A stretch of DNA of 64,000 nt from Komagataeibacter xylinus (GTDB lineage Bacteria; Pseudomonadota; Alphaproteobacteria; Acetobacterales; Acetobacteraceae), in the NCBI RefSeq assembly GCF_009834365.1, contig NZ_CP041348.1, forward strand, positions 1 to 64,000, read 5' to 3'. The notes under the pieces are model-generated. The model ran no database searches and was not told the DNA's origin. It saw only the letters and a list, made by a program, of their open reading frames with translations. Below, piece by piece: positions 18,298-24,956 of this stretch. The translations under genes were made by a program, and so were the position numbers. The first letter of the stretch is position 1, and every line of letters begins with the position of its first letter.

Positions 18298-18408
18298 TCA
18301 GGGCATTGCGACAGTGGCGAATGCGTAGAACACCGTGCCCAGAAGCATGGCGCCGAGCAGGGCCATGCCGAGGAAGCGGGTTAGGTGGTTGTCGGGGAAG
18401 GGAGGCAT
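18298..18408 (-). CDS. Small single-pass membrane protein
   Basis: 36 residues with one hydrophobic segment (MALLGAMLLGTVFYAFATVA) after a short hydrophilic N-terminus. Its ATG shares a base with the repeat-protein stop (TAATG) and GAGG lies seven bases upstream, so it looks coupled to that gene. Could be an exclusion or anchoring peptide; no direct evidence. Confidence 0.5.
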   Translation of the reverse strand: MPPFPDNHLTRFLGMALLGAMLLGTVFYAFATVAMP

Positions 18409-19709
18409 TACTGCCTCACCACTTTGCCGTTCTCGATGGCATAGAGAACACCAGCCTCAATGCCGTCCTCGCCTTCGTAGATATTGATGAAGCGATTTCG
18501 GGCGCCATCATGCCAAACCAAAGAAGCGGCACCACCTTTGCCCAGGCTGACCGATCCACGACGACCCGCGAATGCGACGGTGGCATTCTCTCCAGAGCAT
18601 ACGATCCGCGCGCCGTCGCCCGAGGAACCGATCTGCGCGCCGTCGCCCGAGGAACCGATCCGCGCGTCGTCGCCCGAGGAACCGATCCGCGCGCCGTAGC
18701 CCGAGGAACCGATCCGCGCGTCGTCGCCCGAGGAACCGATCTGCGCGCCGTCGCCCGAGGAACCGATCTGCGCGCCGTCGCCCGAGGAACCGATCTGCGC
18801 GCCGTAGCCCGAGGAACCGATCTGCGCGCCGTAGCCCGAGGAACCGATCTGCGCGCCGTCGCCCGAGGAACCGATCCGCGCGCCGTAGCTCGAGGAACCG
18901 ATCTGCGCGTCGTCGCCCGAGGAACCGATCCGCGCGCCGTAGCCCGAGGAACCGATCCGCGCGTCGTCGCCCGAGGAACCGATCTGCGCGCCGTCGCCCG
19001 AGGAACCGATCTGCGCGCCGTAGCCCGAGGAACCGATCTGCGCGCCGTAGCCCGAGGAACCGATCTGCGCGCCGTCGCCCGAGGAACCGATCCGCGCGTC
19101 GTCGCCCGAGGAACCGATCTGCGCGCCGTCGCCCGAGGAACCGATCTGCGCGCCGTCGCCCGAGGAACCGATCTGCGCGCCGTCGCCCGAGGAACCGATC
19201 TGCGCGCCGTAGCCCGAGGAACCGATCTGCGCGCCGTCGCCCGAGGAACCGATCCGCGCGCCGTAGCTCGAGGAACCGATCTGCGCGTCGTCGCCCGAGG
19301 AACCGATCCGCGCGCCGTAGCCCGAGGAACCGATCCGCTCGCCGTAGCCCGAGGAACCGATCCGCGCGTCGTCGCCCGAGGAACCGATCTGCGCGCCGTC
19401 GTTCTCGTCAACATCAACGCCTTCGGTTACGGCAATGATTGAACGAACGTCGCTTTTGATAAAATCAGCATTGATGTTCTTCACGTCGAACGCTTTGTCG
19501 GCCAGCCAGCGCGCGTCACCGTAACGCTTGTCAGCATAGAGACCATTCATGACCTCGCCATACGTGCCGCCCTGGGGGAATTTCTCGCGGAACCAGTCGC
19601 GTCCATCGGAGCAAGCGCCCCATTCGCGGATCTTGAGGAGGGTAATCTGTGCGGGGTTGTTTTCGGGAGCAGTCTGCTGCTCGACCTGTGTGTGCATGCT
19701 CGTTTCCAT
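18408..19709 (-). CDS. Nonapeptide-repeat (beta-solenoid-like) phage protein
   Basis: 433 residues in three parts. Residues 1-107 form a globular domain (ITLLKIREWGACSDGRDWF, GDARWLADKAF). Residues 108-368 are 29 tandem copies of IGSSG[D/Y][G/D]A[Q/R], with one degenerate copy after them. The end (GGAASLVWHDGARNRFINIY) is another small domain. Similar repeat proteins occur in phages and gut bacteria (DUF7666-like); regular short repeats suggest a beta-helix. Function unknown. Located just after the antirepressor in the leftward early operon. Confidence 0.8.
   Translation of the reverse strand: METSMHTQVEQQTAPENNPAQITLLKIREWGACSDGRDWFREKFPQGGTYGEVMNGLYADKRYGDARWLADKAFDVKNINADFIKSDVRSIIAVTEGVDVDENDGAQIGSSGDDARIGSSGYGERIGSSGYGARIGSSGDDAQIGSSSYGARIGSSGDGAQIGSSGYGAQIGSSGDGAQIGSSGDGAQIGSSGDGAQIGSSGDDARIGSSGDGAQIGSSGYGAQIGSSGYGAQIGSSGDGAQIGSSGDDARIGSSGYGARIGSSGDDAQIGSSSYGARIGSSGDGAQIGSSGYGAQIGSSGYGAQIGSSGDGAQIGSSGDGAQIGSSGDDARIGSSGYGARIGSSGDDARIGSSGDGAQIGSSGDGARIVCSGENATVAFAGRRGSVSLGKGGAASLVWHDGARNRFINIYEGEDGIEAGVLYAIENGKVVRQ
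18606..19388 (-). repeat. 27-bp tandem repeat, 29 copies
   Basis: Coding minisatellite inside the nonapeptide-repeat gene. A rare variant (GAG-CTAC region giving IGSSSYG) occurs twice exactly 378 bp (14 units) apart at about 18885 and 19263, and units 3-11 and 17-25 match in 8 of 9 types, showing a higher-order duplication. Because 27 is divisible by 3, several other frames stay open across it. Confidence 0.95.
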
Positions 19710-19711
19710 TA

Positions 19712-20443
19712 TTACTGCATCCCCATACGGTTAATAAGGGCTTGAATTCCCTTGGGCGTGAAGAAAACCTGCGGACTAAAATGTTCTTCGCCATCACGGT
19801 CGCGGTAAGATGCAAACTTCACATGGCAATGACCGGCCTTTACTTTGTCGGAATAGGCATTCCATTTCTTGCCCTGCCGGAAAATGAAGCCATACTGGTG
19901 CGCCGCGCTCGTAAACTGCCTCGGTGGCATGTTTGCTGCCTTGGCCGAGAGGTTTAGGTTATATAGACCGTCGCTGTCCGCGATCTTGTCGTGGATCTGC
20001 GCCTTGGGCGCCAGCGCGGCGTTTTCGTGCTTCAGTTCTTCGATTTCTTCTGCCTGATCTGCCGCAAGACGCAGGGCTTCGGAAAGGGTCTTGGGGATAT
20101 CGAACTGCCGCTCGATGCTGTAGCTGCCGGTCTTGCGTATGGTCGGAAGAACTTCATGGCGAACCCAGCGGTCGAAGCGCTTTGCTTCCGGTTTGCGGCT
20201 GCGGGAGATCAGCTTGTAAAGGCCTGGTTCGGTTACGCAGTTTACTTCCTGTTTTCCGCCAAGGGTCTCAATACTCTTTAGACCCTTTTCGTCCTCATCC
20301 AGAACGCGCAGGGTCATCGTGACATTGCTCAGTTCGAGCACGCGGCAGACATCGCCAGCATGAAACCAGAGATCGCCGTTCTCGTCCGCCTGGACGTTCA
20401 GAGGCTTTCCCTCAAATCGAAACAGGGTCGGTATGTTTTCCAC
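19712..20443 (-). CDS. BRO/KilAC-type phage antirepressor
   Basis: 243 residues from a GTG behind GGAG. N-terminal BRO domain (about 1-110): LWFHAGDVCRVLEL, EPGLYKLISRSRKPEAKRFD and WVRHEVLPTIRKTG. The C-terminal part (ALAPKAQIHDKIADSDGLYN, FTSAAHQYGFIFRQGKKWN) is the ANT/KilAC domain. Expected to relieve repression. Transcribed from a promoter overlapped by two operator-like sites, so probably under repressor control itself. Confidence 0.9.
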   Translation of the reverse strand: MENIPTLFRFEGKPLNVQADENGDLWFHAGDVCRVLELSNVTMTLRVLDEDEKGLKSIETLGGKQEVNCVTEPGLYKLISRSRKPEAKRFDRWVRHEVLPTIRKTGSYSIERQFDIPKTLSEALRLAADQAEEIEELKHENAALAPKAQIHDKIADSDGLYNLNLSAKAANMPPRQFTSAAHQYGFIFRQGKKWNAYSDKVKAGHCHVKFASYRDRDGEEHFSPQVFFTPKGIQALINRMGMQ

Positions 20444-20471
20444 TTCCCATCTCCGTGTTGGTGATGGGCTT

Positions 20472-20514
20472 ATCATGTGCAAACTCGCAAACGCGGTCAA
20501 GTGAAAACTTGCAC
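20472..20514 (-). promoter_or_regulatory. Leftward early promoter with two operators
   Basis: On the minus strand TTGACC (20495-20500) and CATGAT (20472-20477) are spaced by 17 bases. Two 14-bp sites overlap it: GTGCAAGTTTTCAC (minus strand, 20501-20514) and GTGCAAACTCGCAA (20477-20490). Compare the sites between the repressor and cro. Confidence 0.6.
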
Positions 20515-20524
20515 ACGCTCTTAC

Positions 20525-20551
20525 AAAAAATATGCGGCTCTCTGGCCGCAT
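20525..20551 (-). terminator. Intrinsic terminator of the repressor gene
   Basis: Stem ATGCGGC/GCCGCAT with a six-base loop followed on the minus strand by ATTTTTT, 22 bases past the repressor stop. Confidence 0.75.
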
Positions 20552-20572
20552 GAGGAAAAGGCTGGAAAACCT

Positions 20573-21184
20573 CTATTTTCTGAAACGTCTATCCACGAAA
20601 GTGACAGGAGAGACCCATCTAGCCACCACGTCTCGAATAGGAGAGGCATTGTAGCTGACCAATGTGGCGGTGCCTGGAGCAATGCCGGGAGTGACTTGCT
20701 TTAGATAAAGTTCGTCCGTATCAAGCGCCACCACGCACTCTCGATAAAGGGCATCCTCGAATGGGATCATGTTCCCCTTGTCGAAATATATGATGTCTCC
20801 CTCCCAATAAGCCGGAAACATACTATCGCCCTTCACGATTAGGGCGCAGGTGCCTGCTTCTGCCCATAAAGGAGCATCCACGAATTCAAGGGGCGTATCG
20901 CCATCAACGCGGGTTATTCTCTGCCCAGCTCCAACATCACCATATAAAGGAACCCTTTTCGAGGCCTCCTGCATATTGGAGCGCAGCACATCCATAATTC
21001 CGGCTGCCGCCATAACAGCCATGATGGTTTTGTAGGTCGGAGCGCTAGTTGGGTTGTCCCCCATCAGGCGTGTCAGAGTTGACGGAACCACACCAGCTAG
21101 ACGCGCTAGGTTAGTCGGGTCTTTTCCCGTTTTATCCATGGCGTATTGCACGATTTCCCGCGCTTGTCTGATTTCCTCTCTCAT
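20573..21184 (-). CDS. CI-like repressor with S24 self-cleavage domain
   Basis: 203 residues. N-terminal HTH (TNLARLAGVVPSTLTRLMGD) and a C-terminal LexA-type peptidase with Ser121 in VKGDSMFPAYWEGD and Lys162 in LYLKQV; Ala86-Gly87 is the likely cleavage bond. RecA-stimulated cleavage would allow SOS induction. The ATG at 21184 lies three bases from an operator-like palindrome. Maintains lysogeny and probably autoregulates. Confidence 0.9.
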   Translation of the reverse strand: MREEIRQAREIVQYAMDKTGKDPTNLARLAGVVPSTLTRLMGDNPTSAPTYKTIMAVMAAAGIMDVLRSNMQEASKRVPLYGDVGAGQRITRVDGDTPLEFVDAPLWAEAGTCALIVKGDSMFPAYWEGDIIYFDKGNMIPFEDALYRECVVALDTDELYLKQVTPGIAPGTATLVSYNASPIRDVVARWVSPVTFVDRRFRK

Positions 21185-21186
21185 AT

Positions 21187-21257
21187 GTGCATCTTCGCAC
21201 AAACGGCCTTTTCTGTCCGTGTGTAAGTTTTCACTTGCATCGTGTGAAAGTTTGCAA
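21187..21257. promoter_or_regulatory. Repressor/Cro operator region
   Basis: Three 14-bp sites lie between the divergent repressor and cro genes: GTGCATCTTCGCAC (21187-21200, true palindrome), GTGTAAGTTTTCAC (21221-21234) and GTGAAAGTTTGCAA (21244-21257). With the two sites at 20477 and 20501 they share GTGNA at one end and CAC or CAA at the other. Confidence 0.65.
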
Positions 21258-21270
21258 ATATGGTGTGGTC

Positions 21271-21498
21271 ATGACGAAATTCCTTTCAGCAGATGATGTT
21301 GAGGCCGCTGCGAAACGGCGCGGCCTGACCATTCCCATGTTGTGCTCTGAGGCGGGAGTATCTCACCCGACCTTCTATCGCTGGAAGGCTGGAGCGCACA
21401 CGCCAACCCTTAAAACATACCAAAAAATCATTGCTGCGCTCCGGGCGCGTCGCCGCCGGGGCGCGCCGATCGTGCGCGGGCAGGAGGCCTCCCAATGA
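21271..21498 (+). CDS. Cro-like helix-turn-helix protein
   Basis: 75 residues with HTH LTIPMLCSEAGVSHPTFYRW and a short Arg-rich tail. Divergent from the repressor across the operators, the Cro position. The ATG has no good ribosome site, so translation may be leaderless or weak. First gene of the rightward early operon. Confidence 0.8.
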   Translation: MTKFLSADDVEAAAKRRGLTIPMLCSEAGVSHPTFYRWKAGAHTPTLKTYQKIIAALRARRRRGAPIVRGQEASQ

Positions 21499-21701
21499 CC
21501 CTATTCCCCCTCTCAAGCGCCCTATGCCGCCTCGGCCTCGCTGGCAGCCCGCAGGAAGCGCAAGCCCTCATCCGCCTCGAACTGGTCCGCATCGACGGCG
21601 ACCGCGCCACGGCCAGCGCATCCGTTGGCTATGGCGTGACAATTTCCCTGCGCAATGGCCCGTCTGCCGTGGTCAGTCGGCAGGCTATGGGGGTGCGATA
21701 A
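21495..21701 (+). CDS. Small protein resembling an S4 RNA-binding fold
   Basis: 68 residues; LGLAGSPQEAQALIRLELVR followed by IDGDRA resembles the S4 helix-turn-strand pattern, though the match is by eye only. ATGA overlap with the Cro-like gene. Confidence 0.55.
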   Translation: MTLFPLSSALCRLGLAGSPQEAQALIRLELVRIDGDRATASASVGYGVTISLRNGPSAVVSRQAMGVR

Positions 21702-22412
21702 ATGCGCCCGTTCAAGGATTTATCCGGTCAGCGGTTTGGGCCTCTGGTCGCGGTGAAGTTTCTTGGTTGCGCATCTGGGGCCAGTACATGGCGCTGCCAG
21801 TGCACCGAATGCGGCACCCTGCGCCTGGTAAAAACGCAAGCATTGCGTTCGGGAAAGGGGATCGAATGCGAGCCTTGTAACCGTCACAATGCGCTCGCGC
21901 GCAAGAAGAAAACCAACATCGTGCGCCGACCGTGGTCAACCGTGGAGCTGTCCCAACTCTGTTCTCTTTGGAACAAGGGTCATGCGGTTTCTGATCTGGC
22001 AAAGCAGTTCAATCGCACTGAGCACGCGATCTACAGGCGGATCAGCCAGCAGGTGAAGGAAGGAAAGGCTTTCCCACGCGCCGTTCGGCACGCCAAGGCG
22101 CAGATGATCGGCCGCACCTTCGGCAGCCGCACCGTGATTGCGCGGGCACATTCGAGCGTAAACGGCTGCGTGATGTGGTCCGTGCGGTGCAAATGCGGGG
22201 AAGAAAGCGTGGTTGATGGGCATCTGCTTCATTGCGGCCGCCAGACTGCGTGCCGGAAATGCGCAGGCAATGCGCCTGGCAAGCACAATGGCCCGAGGCC
22301 AAAGCCCCAGGTAATGCCAAAGGCAAATCCGATCCTGTCCTTCGCTCATATCCGTGCCCACGATCGGCTGATAGCTGCGCGGCATGCTGCCGAAGAGGCA
22401 GCTTTCGCCTAA
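21702..22412 (+). CDS. Protein with two zinc ribbons flanking a Myb/GcrA-like HTH
   Basis: 236 residues. Two related Cys-rich modules: GQRFGPLVAV with Cys34, 37, 56 and 59, and IGRTFGSRTVIA with Cys163, 165, 184 and 187. These look like the AP2-associated zinc ribbons of phage HNH/AP2 proteins, but no HNH or AP2 domain is present. Between them RPWSTVELSQLCSLWNKG and VSDLAKQFNRTEHAIYRRI resemble a Myb/GcrA-type DNA-binding HTH. Likely a DNA-binding regulator; function unproven. Confidence 0.7.
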   Translation: MRPFKDLSGQRFGPLVAVKFLGCASGASTWRCQCTECGTLRLVKTQALRSGKGIECEPCNRHNALARKKKTNIVRRPWSTVELSQLCSLWNKGHAVSDLAKQFNRTEHAIYRRISQQVKEGKAFPRAVRHAKAQMIGRTFGSRTVIARAHSSVNGCVMWSVRCKCGEESVVDGHLLHCGRQTACRKCAGNAPGKHNGPRPKPQVMPKANPILSFAHIRAHDRLIAARHAAEEAAFA

Positions 22413-22416
22413 TGCC

Positions 22417-22599
22417 TCAATCGCGCCCTGCCAATTCAGTAGCCACCATGGCCGCCAGATGCTGCCGGTCCTCAATGGTCGCGAAGGGATGGGTGACGGC
22501 CCATACTCGCGCCATCAGGACCAGTATCTGTGGAATTGACAGGGTGCGGTCTCCTTCTTTCATCCCATCCGCCAATTCGATTGGTGGTTTCTCCAACAA
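22417..22599 (-). CDS. Small hypothetical protein, opposite strand
   Basis: 60 residues (MLEKPPIELADGMKEGDRTL at the start), helical C-terminus. TTG start with GGAG six bases upstream; an ATG 12 codons in is an alternative. It fills an otherwise empty gap and reads against the early operon, diverging from the next gene. Modest support. Confidence 0.42.
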   Translation of the reverse strand: MLEKPPIELADGMKEGDRTLSIPQILVLMARVWAVTHPFATIEDRQHLAAMVATELAGRD

Positions 22600-22694
22600 G
22601 GTTTTCTCCGGTTCCGTTCGTTGCTGTTCGGAATGTGGAGCAAACCTTGTCCAAAAAATTGGAAATCAATTCCGCCAGTTTGGAAAAACGCGAA

Positions 22695-23087
22695 ATGCTT
22701 ACTGCTGAGACAGTGACGCAGAATGCCCAGACAATGGCTCGAACCCTTTCAGAGACGTTCGGGCGCGGGCTCGGCGTCAAGGAAATCATTCACCGTATCG
22801 CTCGACTGCTGCGGGTCACTGACCGGCAGGCGAAGGGCCTTTACTACGGAGAATGGGAGCGCATCCCGGCGCATATCTATCTGCGCCTGGTTGATGCCTA
22901 TCGCAAACATCTGGCGCGCGCAGAGCGGCAGGCCGAGCATCAGGCCGCCATCTACCGTGCCCTCAGTCAAGAATGGAACGACACATGGGGAGATACATCC
23001 TCCTGCGGCGCGCTGCCATCACCCGATGGCGGGCAAGCCGAGCACTCCGGCGCGCAATCTCCCTGCGGCGCTGGGCCGAATACCTGA
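22695..23087 (+). CDS. Hypothetical helical phage protein
   Basis: 130 residues from the ATG at 22695 (LTAETVTQNAQTMARTLSET). The middle (EIIHRIARLLRVTDRQAKGL and IPAHIYLRLVDAYRKHLARA) looks like a DNA-binding helical domain; the last 40 residues are low complexity and overlap another gene in a second frame. A GTG further upstream (about 22639) is also possible. Confidence 0.65.
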   Translation: MLTAETVTQNAQTMARTLSETFGRGLGVKEIIHRIARLLRVTDRQAKGLYYGEWERIPAHIYLRLVDAYRKHLARAERQAEHQAAIYRALSQEWNDTWGDTSSCGALPSPDGGQAEHSGAQSPCGAGPNT

Positions 23088-23149
23088 GCGAACGAGCCGA
23101 CCGACTGGAACGCCGGGCCGATGAACTGAAACGGGAGGCCGGAGAGTGA
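22985..23149 (+). CDS. Arg-rich small protein overlapping in another frame
   Basis: 54 residues, 16 or so arginines, ending in a heptad-like helix (ERADRLERRADELKREAGE). It starts within the previous gene and its TGA overlaps the GTG of the next (GTGA). The low-complexity tail of the upstream gene over the shared stretch suggests that this frame is the constrained one. Confidence 0.5.
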   Translation: MGRYILLRRAAITRWRASRALRRAISLRRWAEYLSERADRLERRADELKREAGE

Positions 23150-23373
23150 CACACCTCATAACCGGTCGCCCGATTACAGAAATGCAATCAGTTCTTGCAG
23201 ATGCAGTAGAGCTGGCGGGTGGGCAGCATGCGTGGAGCCGAAAAACCGGGATTCCTCAGTCTGTCGTGTCACTCACGCTTAGCGGCCGGCGCGACGTATC
23301 TGAAAATATTGTCAACGCCCTGGGCTACGTGACCCGGACCGTTTGCCTGCCGATGAAAGGGCAGAACCATTGA
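23146..23373 (+). CDS. Cro/YdaS-like HTH protein
   Basis: 75 residues: DAVELAGGQHAWSRKTGIPQ and SVVSLTLSGRRDVSENIVNA match the YdaS-type HTH found in prophages. GTG start with GGAG eight bases before it. A second small regulator of the early operon. Confidence 0.7.
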   Translation: MTHLITGRPITEMQSVLADAVELAGGQHAWSRKTGIPQSVVSLTLSGRRDVSENIVNALGYVTRTVCLPMKGQNH

Positions 23374-24335
23374 TATGGACGTCTACTACAACGAGTGGGA
23401 CGAACCCACAGCAGAATGGCTCCGCGCGCTCTGTGCCCGACACCATCTGCCCGCCGGGCAGGTCGATACCCGGTCAATTCGAGATGTTCGCGCCGGAGAC
23501 CTGCGCGAATATGACCAGGCGCATTTCTTCGCAGGCATTGGAGGCTGGCCTCTCGCCTTGCGCCTCGCAGGATACGAGCGGCTGCCATGCTGGACCGGAT
23601 CACCACCCTGCCAGCCATTCTCTGTCGCAGGGCAGCAGCGAGGAAATGACGACGAGCGCCACCTTGCGCCCGTCTGGCTCGATCTCGTCCGTGAGTGCAA
23701 GCCTCCAATCCTCTTTGGCGAGCAGGTTGAGGCAGCGATTAGGCACGGATGGCTCGATGATCTATTCGATGCACTGGAAGCAGAAGGTTACGCCTGCGGG
23801 GCGGCAGTATTGCCAGCTTGTAGCGTCGGCGCGCCGCACATCCGAAAACGATTGTTTTTCGGAGCGGTCAGGTTGGCCGACGCCAATGGCTGGCTCTCCA
23901 GCGACCGAGAAGAACAATGCAGCGGGGAACACAGACTATTCGCGCAAAGTGGAAGCGATGTGCGGGAAAAGCGTGAAGGGACACGGATTGATCTTGGCGG
24001 GTTGGCCCACGCCGACGACACGCGACCACAAGGACGGGAGCGAGTGCCCGAACGTGCCGACGAACAGCCTACTGGGGAGAGAAGTCTGGAAAGCGGATCA
24101 GCCCATTCGGATCACGGCGGCTGGTCAGGTGCTGACTGGATCGGATGCCGGGACGGTAAGTTCCGGCCAGTTGAACCCGGAATTTTCCCTTTGGTTGATG
24201 GGTTTCCCAGCCGTGTGGGCCTCCTGCGGGGTGCAGGCAATGCAATCGTCCCGCAAGTCGCGGCGGCCTTCATCCAAGAATTCATCGGCGCGTTCGCCGA
24301 AATCCAAGAAAATACGGGAGGCTGAAAATGTCTGA
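23343..24335 (+). CDS. Overlapping frame encoding a WPTP/WLMGFP-type phage protein
   Basis: 330 codons open in a frame different from the methyltransferase, covering its whole gene. The product contains LRQRLGTDGSMIYSMHWKQK, repeated GWPTP motifs, and LNPEFSLWLMGFPAVWASC, a set I recognise from phage proteins annotated on their own. It may therefore be translated or be a widespread frame that annotators pick up. Start uncertain (TTG at 23343 or internal ATG). Confidence 0.4.
   Translation: MPADERAEPLIWTSTTTSGTNPQQNGSARSVPDTICPPGRSIPGQFEMFAPETCANMTRRISSQALEAGLSPCASQDTSGCHAGPDHHPASHSLSQGSSEEMTTSATLRPSGSISSVSASLQSSLASRLRQRLGTDGSMIYSMHWKQKVTPAGRQYCQLVASARRTSENDCFSERSGWPTPMAGSPATEKNNAAGNTDYSRKVEAMCGKSVKGHGLILAGWPTPTTRDHKDGSECPNVPTNSLLGREVWKADQPIRITAAGQVLTGSDAGTVSSGQLNPEFSLWLMGFPAVWASCGVQAMQSSRKSRRPSSKNSSARSPKSKKIREAENV
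23375..24325 (+). CDS. DNA C5-cytosine methyltransferase
   Basis: 316 residues with motif I FFAGIGGW (51-58), the catalytic motif IV GSPPCQPFS with Cys79, motif VIII as GAPHIRKRLFFGAV and motif X GNAIVPQVAAAFI. Motif VI, usually ENV, reads EQV (116-118), a notable change. The stretch 175-265 is the target-recognition region and is low in family similarity. Probably protects phage DNA from restriction. The same DNA is open in a second frame (see 23343). Confidence 0.88.
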   Translation: MDVYYNEWDEPTAEWLRALCARHHLPAGQVDTRSIRDVRAGDLREYDQAHFFAGIGGWPLALRLAGYERLPCWTGSPPCQPFSVAGQQRGNDDERHLAPVWLDLVRECKPPILFGEQVEAAIRHGWLDDLFDALEAEGYACGAAVLPACSVGAPHIRKRLFFGAVRLADANGWLSSDREEQCSGEHRLFAQSGSDVREKREGTRIDLGGLAHADDTRPQGRERVPERADEQPTGERSLESGSAHSDHGGWSGADWIGCRDGKFRPVEPGIFPLVDGFPSRVGLLRGAGNAIVPQVAAAFIQEFIGAFAEIQENTGG

Positions 24336-24543
24336 CCGCACATGGACCCGCGTATCAGGCGTAGACCGAGACGGAACGTATTTCGTGGGGATCTACAACG
24401 TGATCTCCGAGCAGCAGGCGCGAGAGTGGCTACGCACCGAAAACCGTAATTGGATCAGAGGTCGCCTGACTGGCTTGCGATACGAGGCGCTTGGGCCGGG
24501 TGACCGGGCATGCCCGTTCCCGGCGCGAGAGATGGCCGCATGA
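24328..24543 (+). CDS. Small hypothetical protein
   Basis: 71 residues (MSDRTWTRVSGVDRDGTYF), basic. ATG follows GGGAGG. Conserved position between methylase and resolvase; function unknown. Confidence 0.6.
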   Translation: MSDRTWTRVSGVDRDGTYFVGIYNVISEQQAREWLRTENRNWIRGRLTGLRYEALGPGDRACPFPAREMAA

Positions 24544-24956
24544 TAACCTTCACCATCCCCAAGCCCTTCCCATTGCTTAACCACAGCATCGGCCAGAGCC
24601 GGTTTGCGCTTACTGGAATGCGTCGGAAGATGGCGCGGGCAGTCGCGGACGCGGCACTTCATCTGCGGCCCTCTGAGCCGTTCCAGCGGGCGCATGTGCT
24701 GATCGAGCGCTACTCGACCGGCACGCCGGATACGGACGGCCTATACGGCGGCGCGAAGTTTCTGGTGGATGCCCTGACGACGCCGCGCCTCCTGAACGTC
24801 CGCACGCCGGGCGCACGGCAGCGCGTGAAGAACAAGCGGGGCCTTGGCTTCGTCGTGGATGACGGGCCCGCGCACATGCGGATCGAGGTGCGCAGCGTGA
24901 AGTGCCGCCTGTGTGAGCAGCGGACTGTTGTGACGATTACTGAGGTGGCGCCATGA
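24540..24956 (+). CDS. RusA-like Holliday junction resolvase
   Basis: 138 residues, starting at an ATGA overlap. Acidic residues are spaced as in RusA: TPDTDGLYGGAKFLVDAL followed by GFVVDDGPAHMRIE. RusA enzymes cut four-way junctions during phage recombination and before packaging, which fits with Bet. A Cys pair near the C-terminus (CRLCEQ) is extra. Confidence 0.75.
   Translation: MITFTIPKPFPLLNHSIGQSRFALTGMRRKMARAVADAALHLRPSEPFQRAHVLIERYSTGTPDTDGLYGGAKFLVDALTTPRLLNVRTPGARQRVKNKRGLGFVVDDGPAHMRIEVRSVKCRLCEQRTVVTITEVAP

Noticed and set aside
18606-19388. CRISPR-like array
   Set aside because: Regular repeats, but no unique spacers between them; the units are contiguous and coding.
18572-19442. 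Long plus-strand and alternate minus-strand open frames across the repeat region
   Set aside because: They arise because a 27-bp unit keeps every stop-free frame open. Their products are simple RNRSARRSP- or RGTDLRAVA-type repeats, while only the minus frame at 18408 has globular ends.
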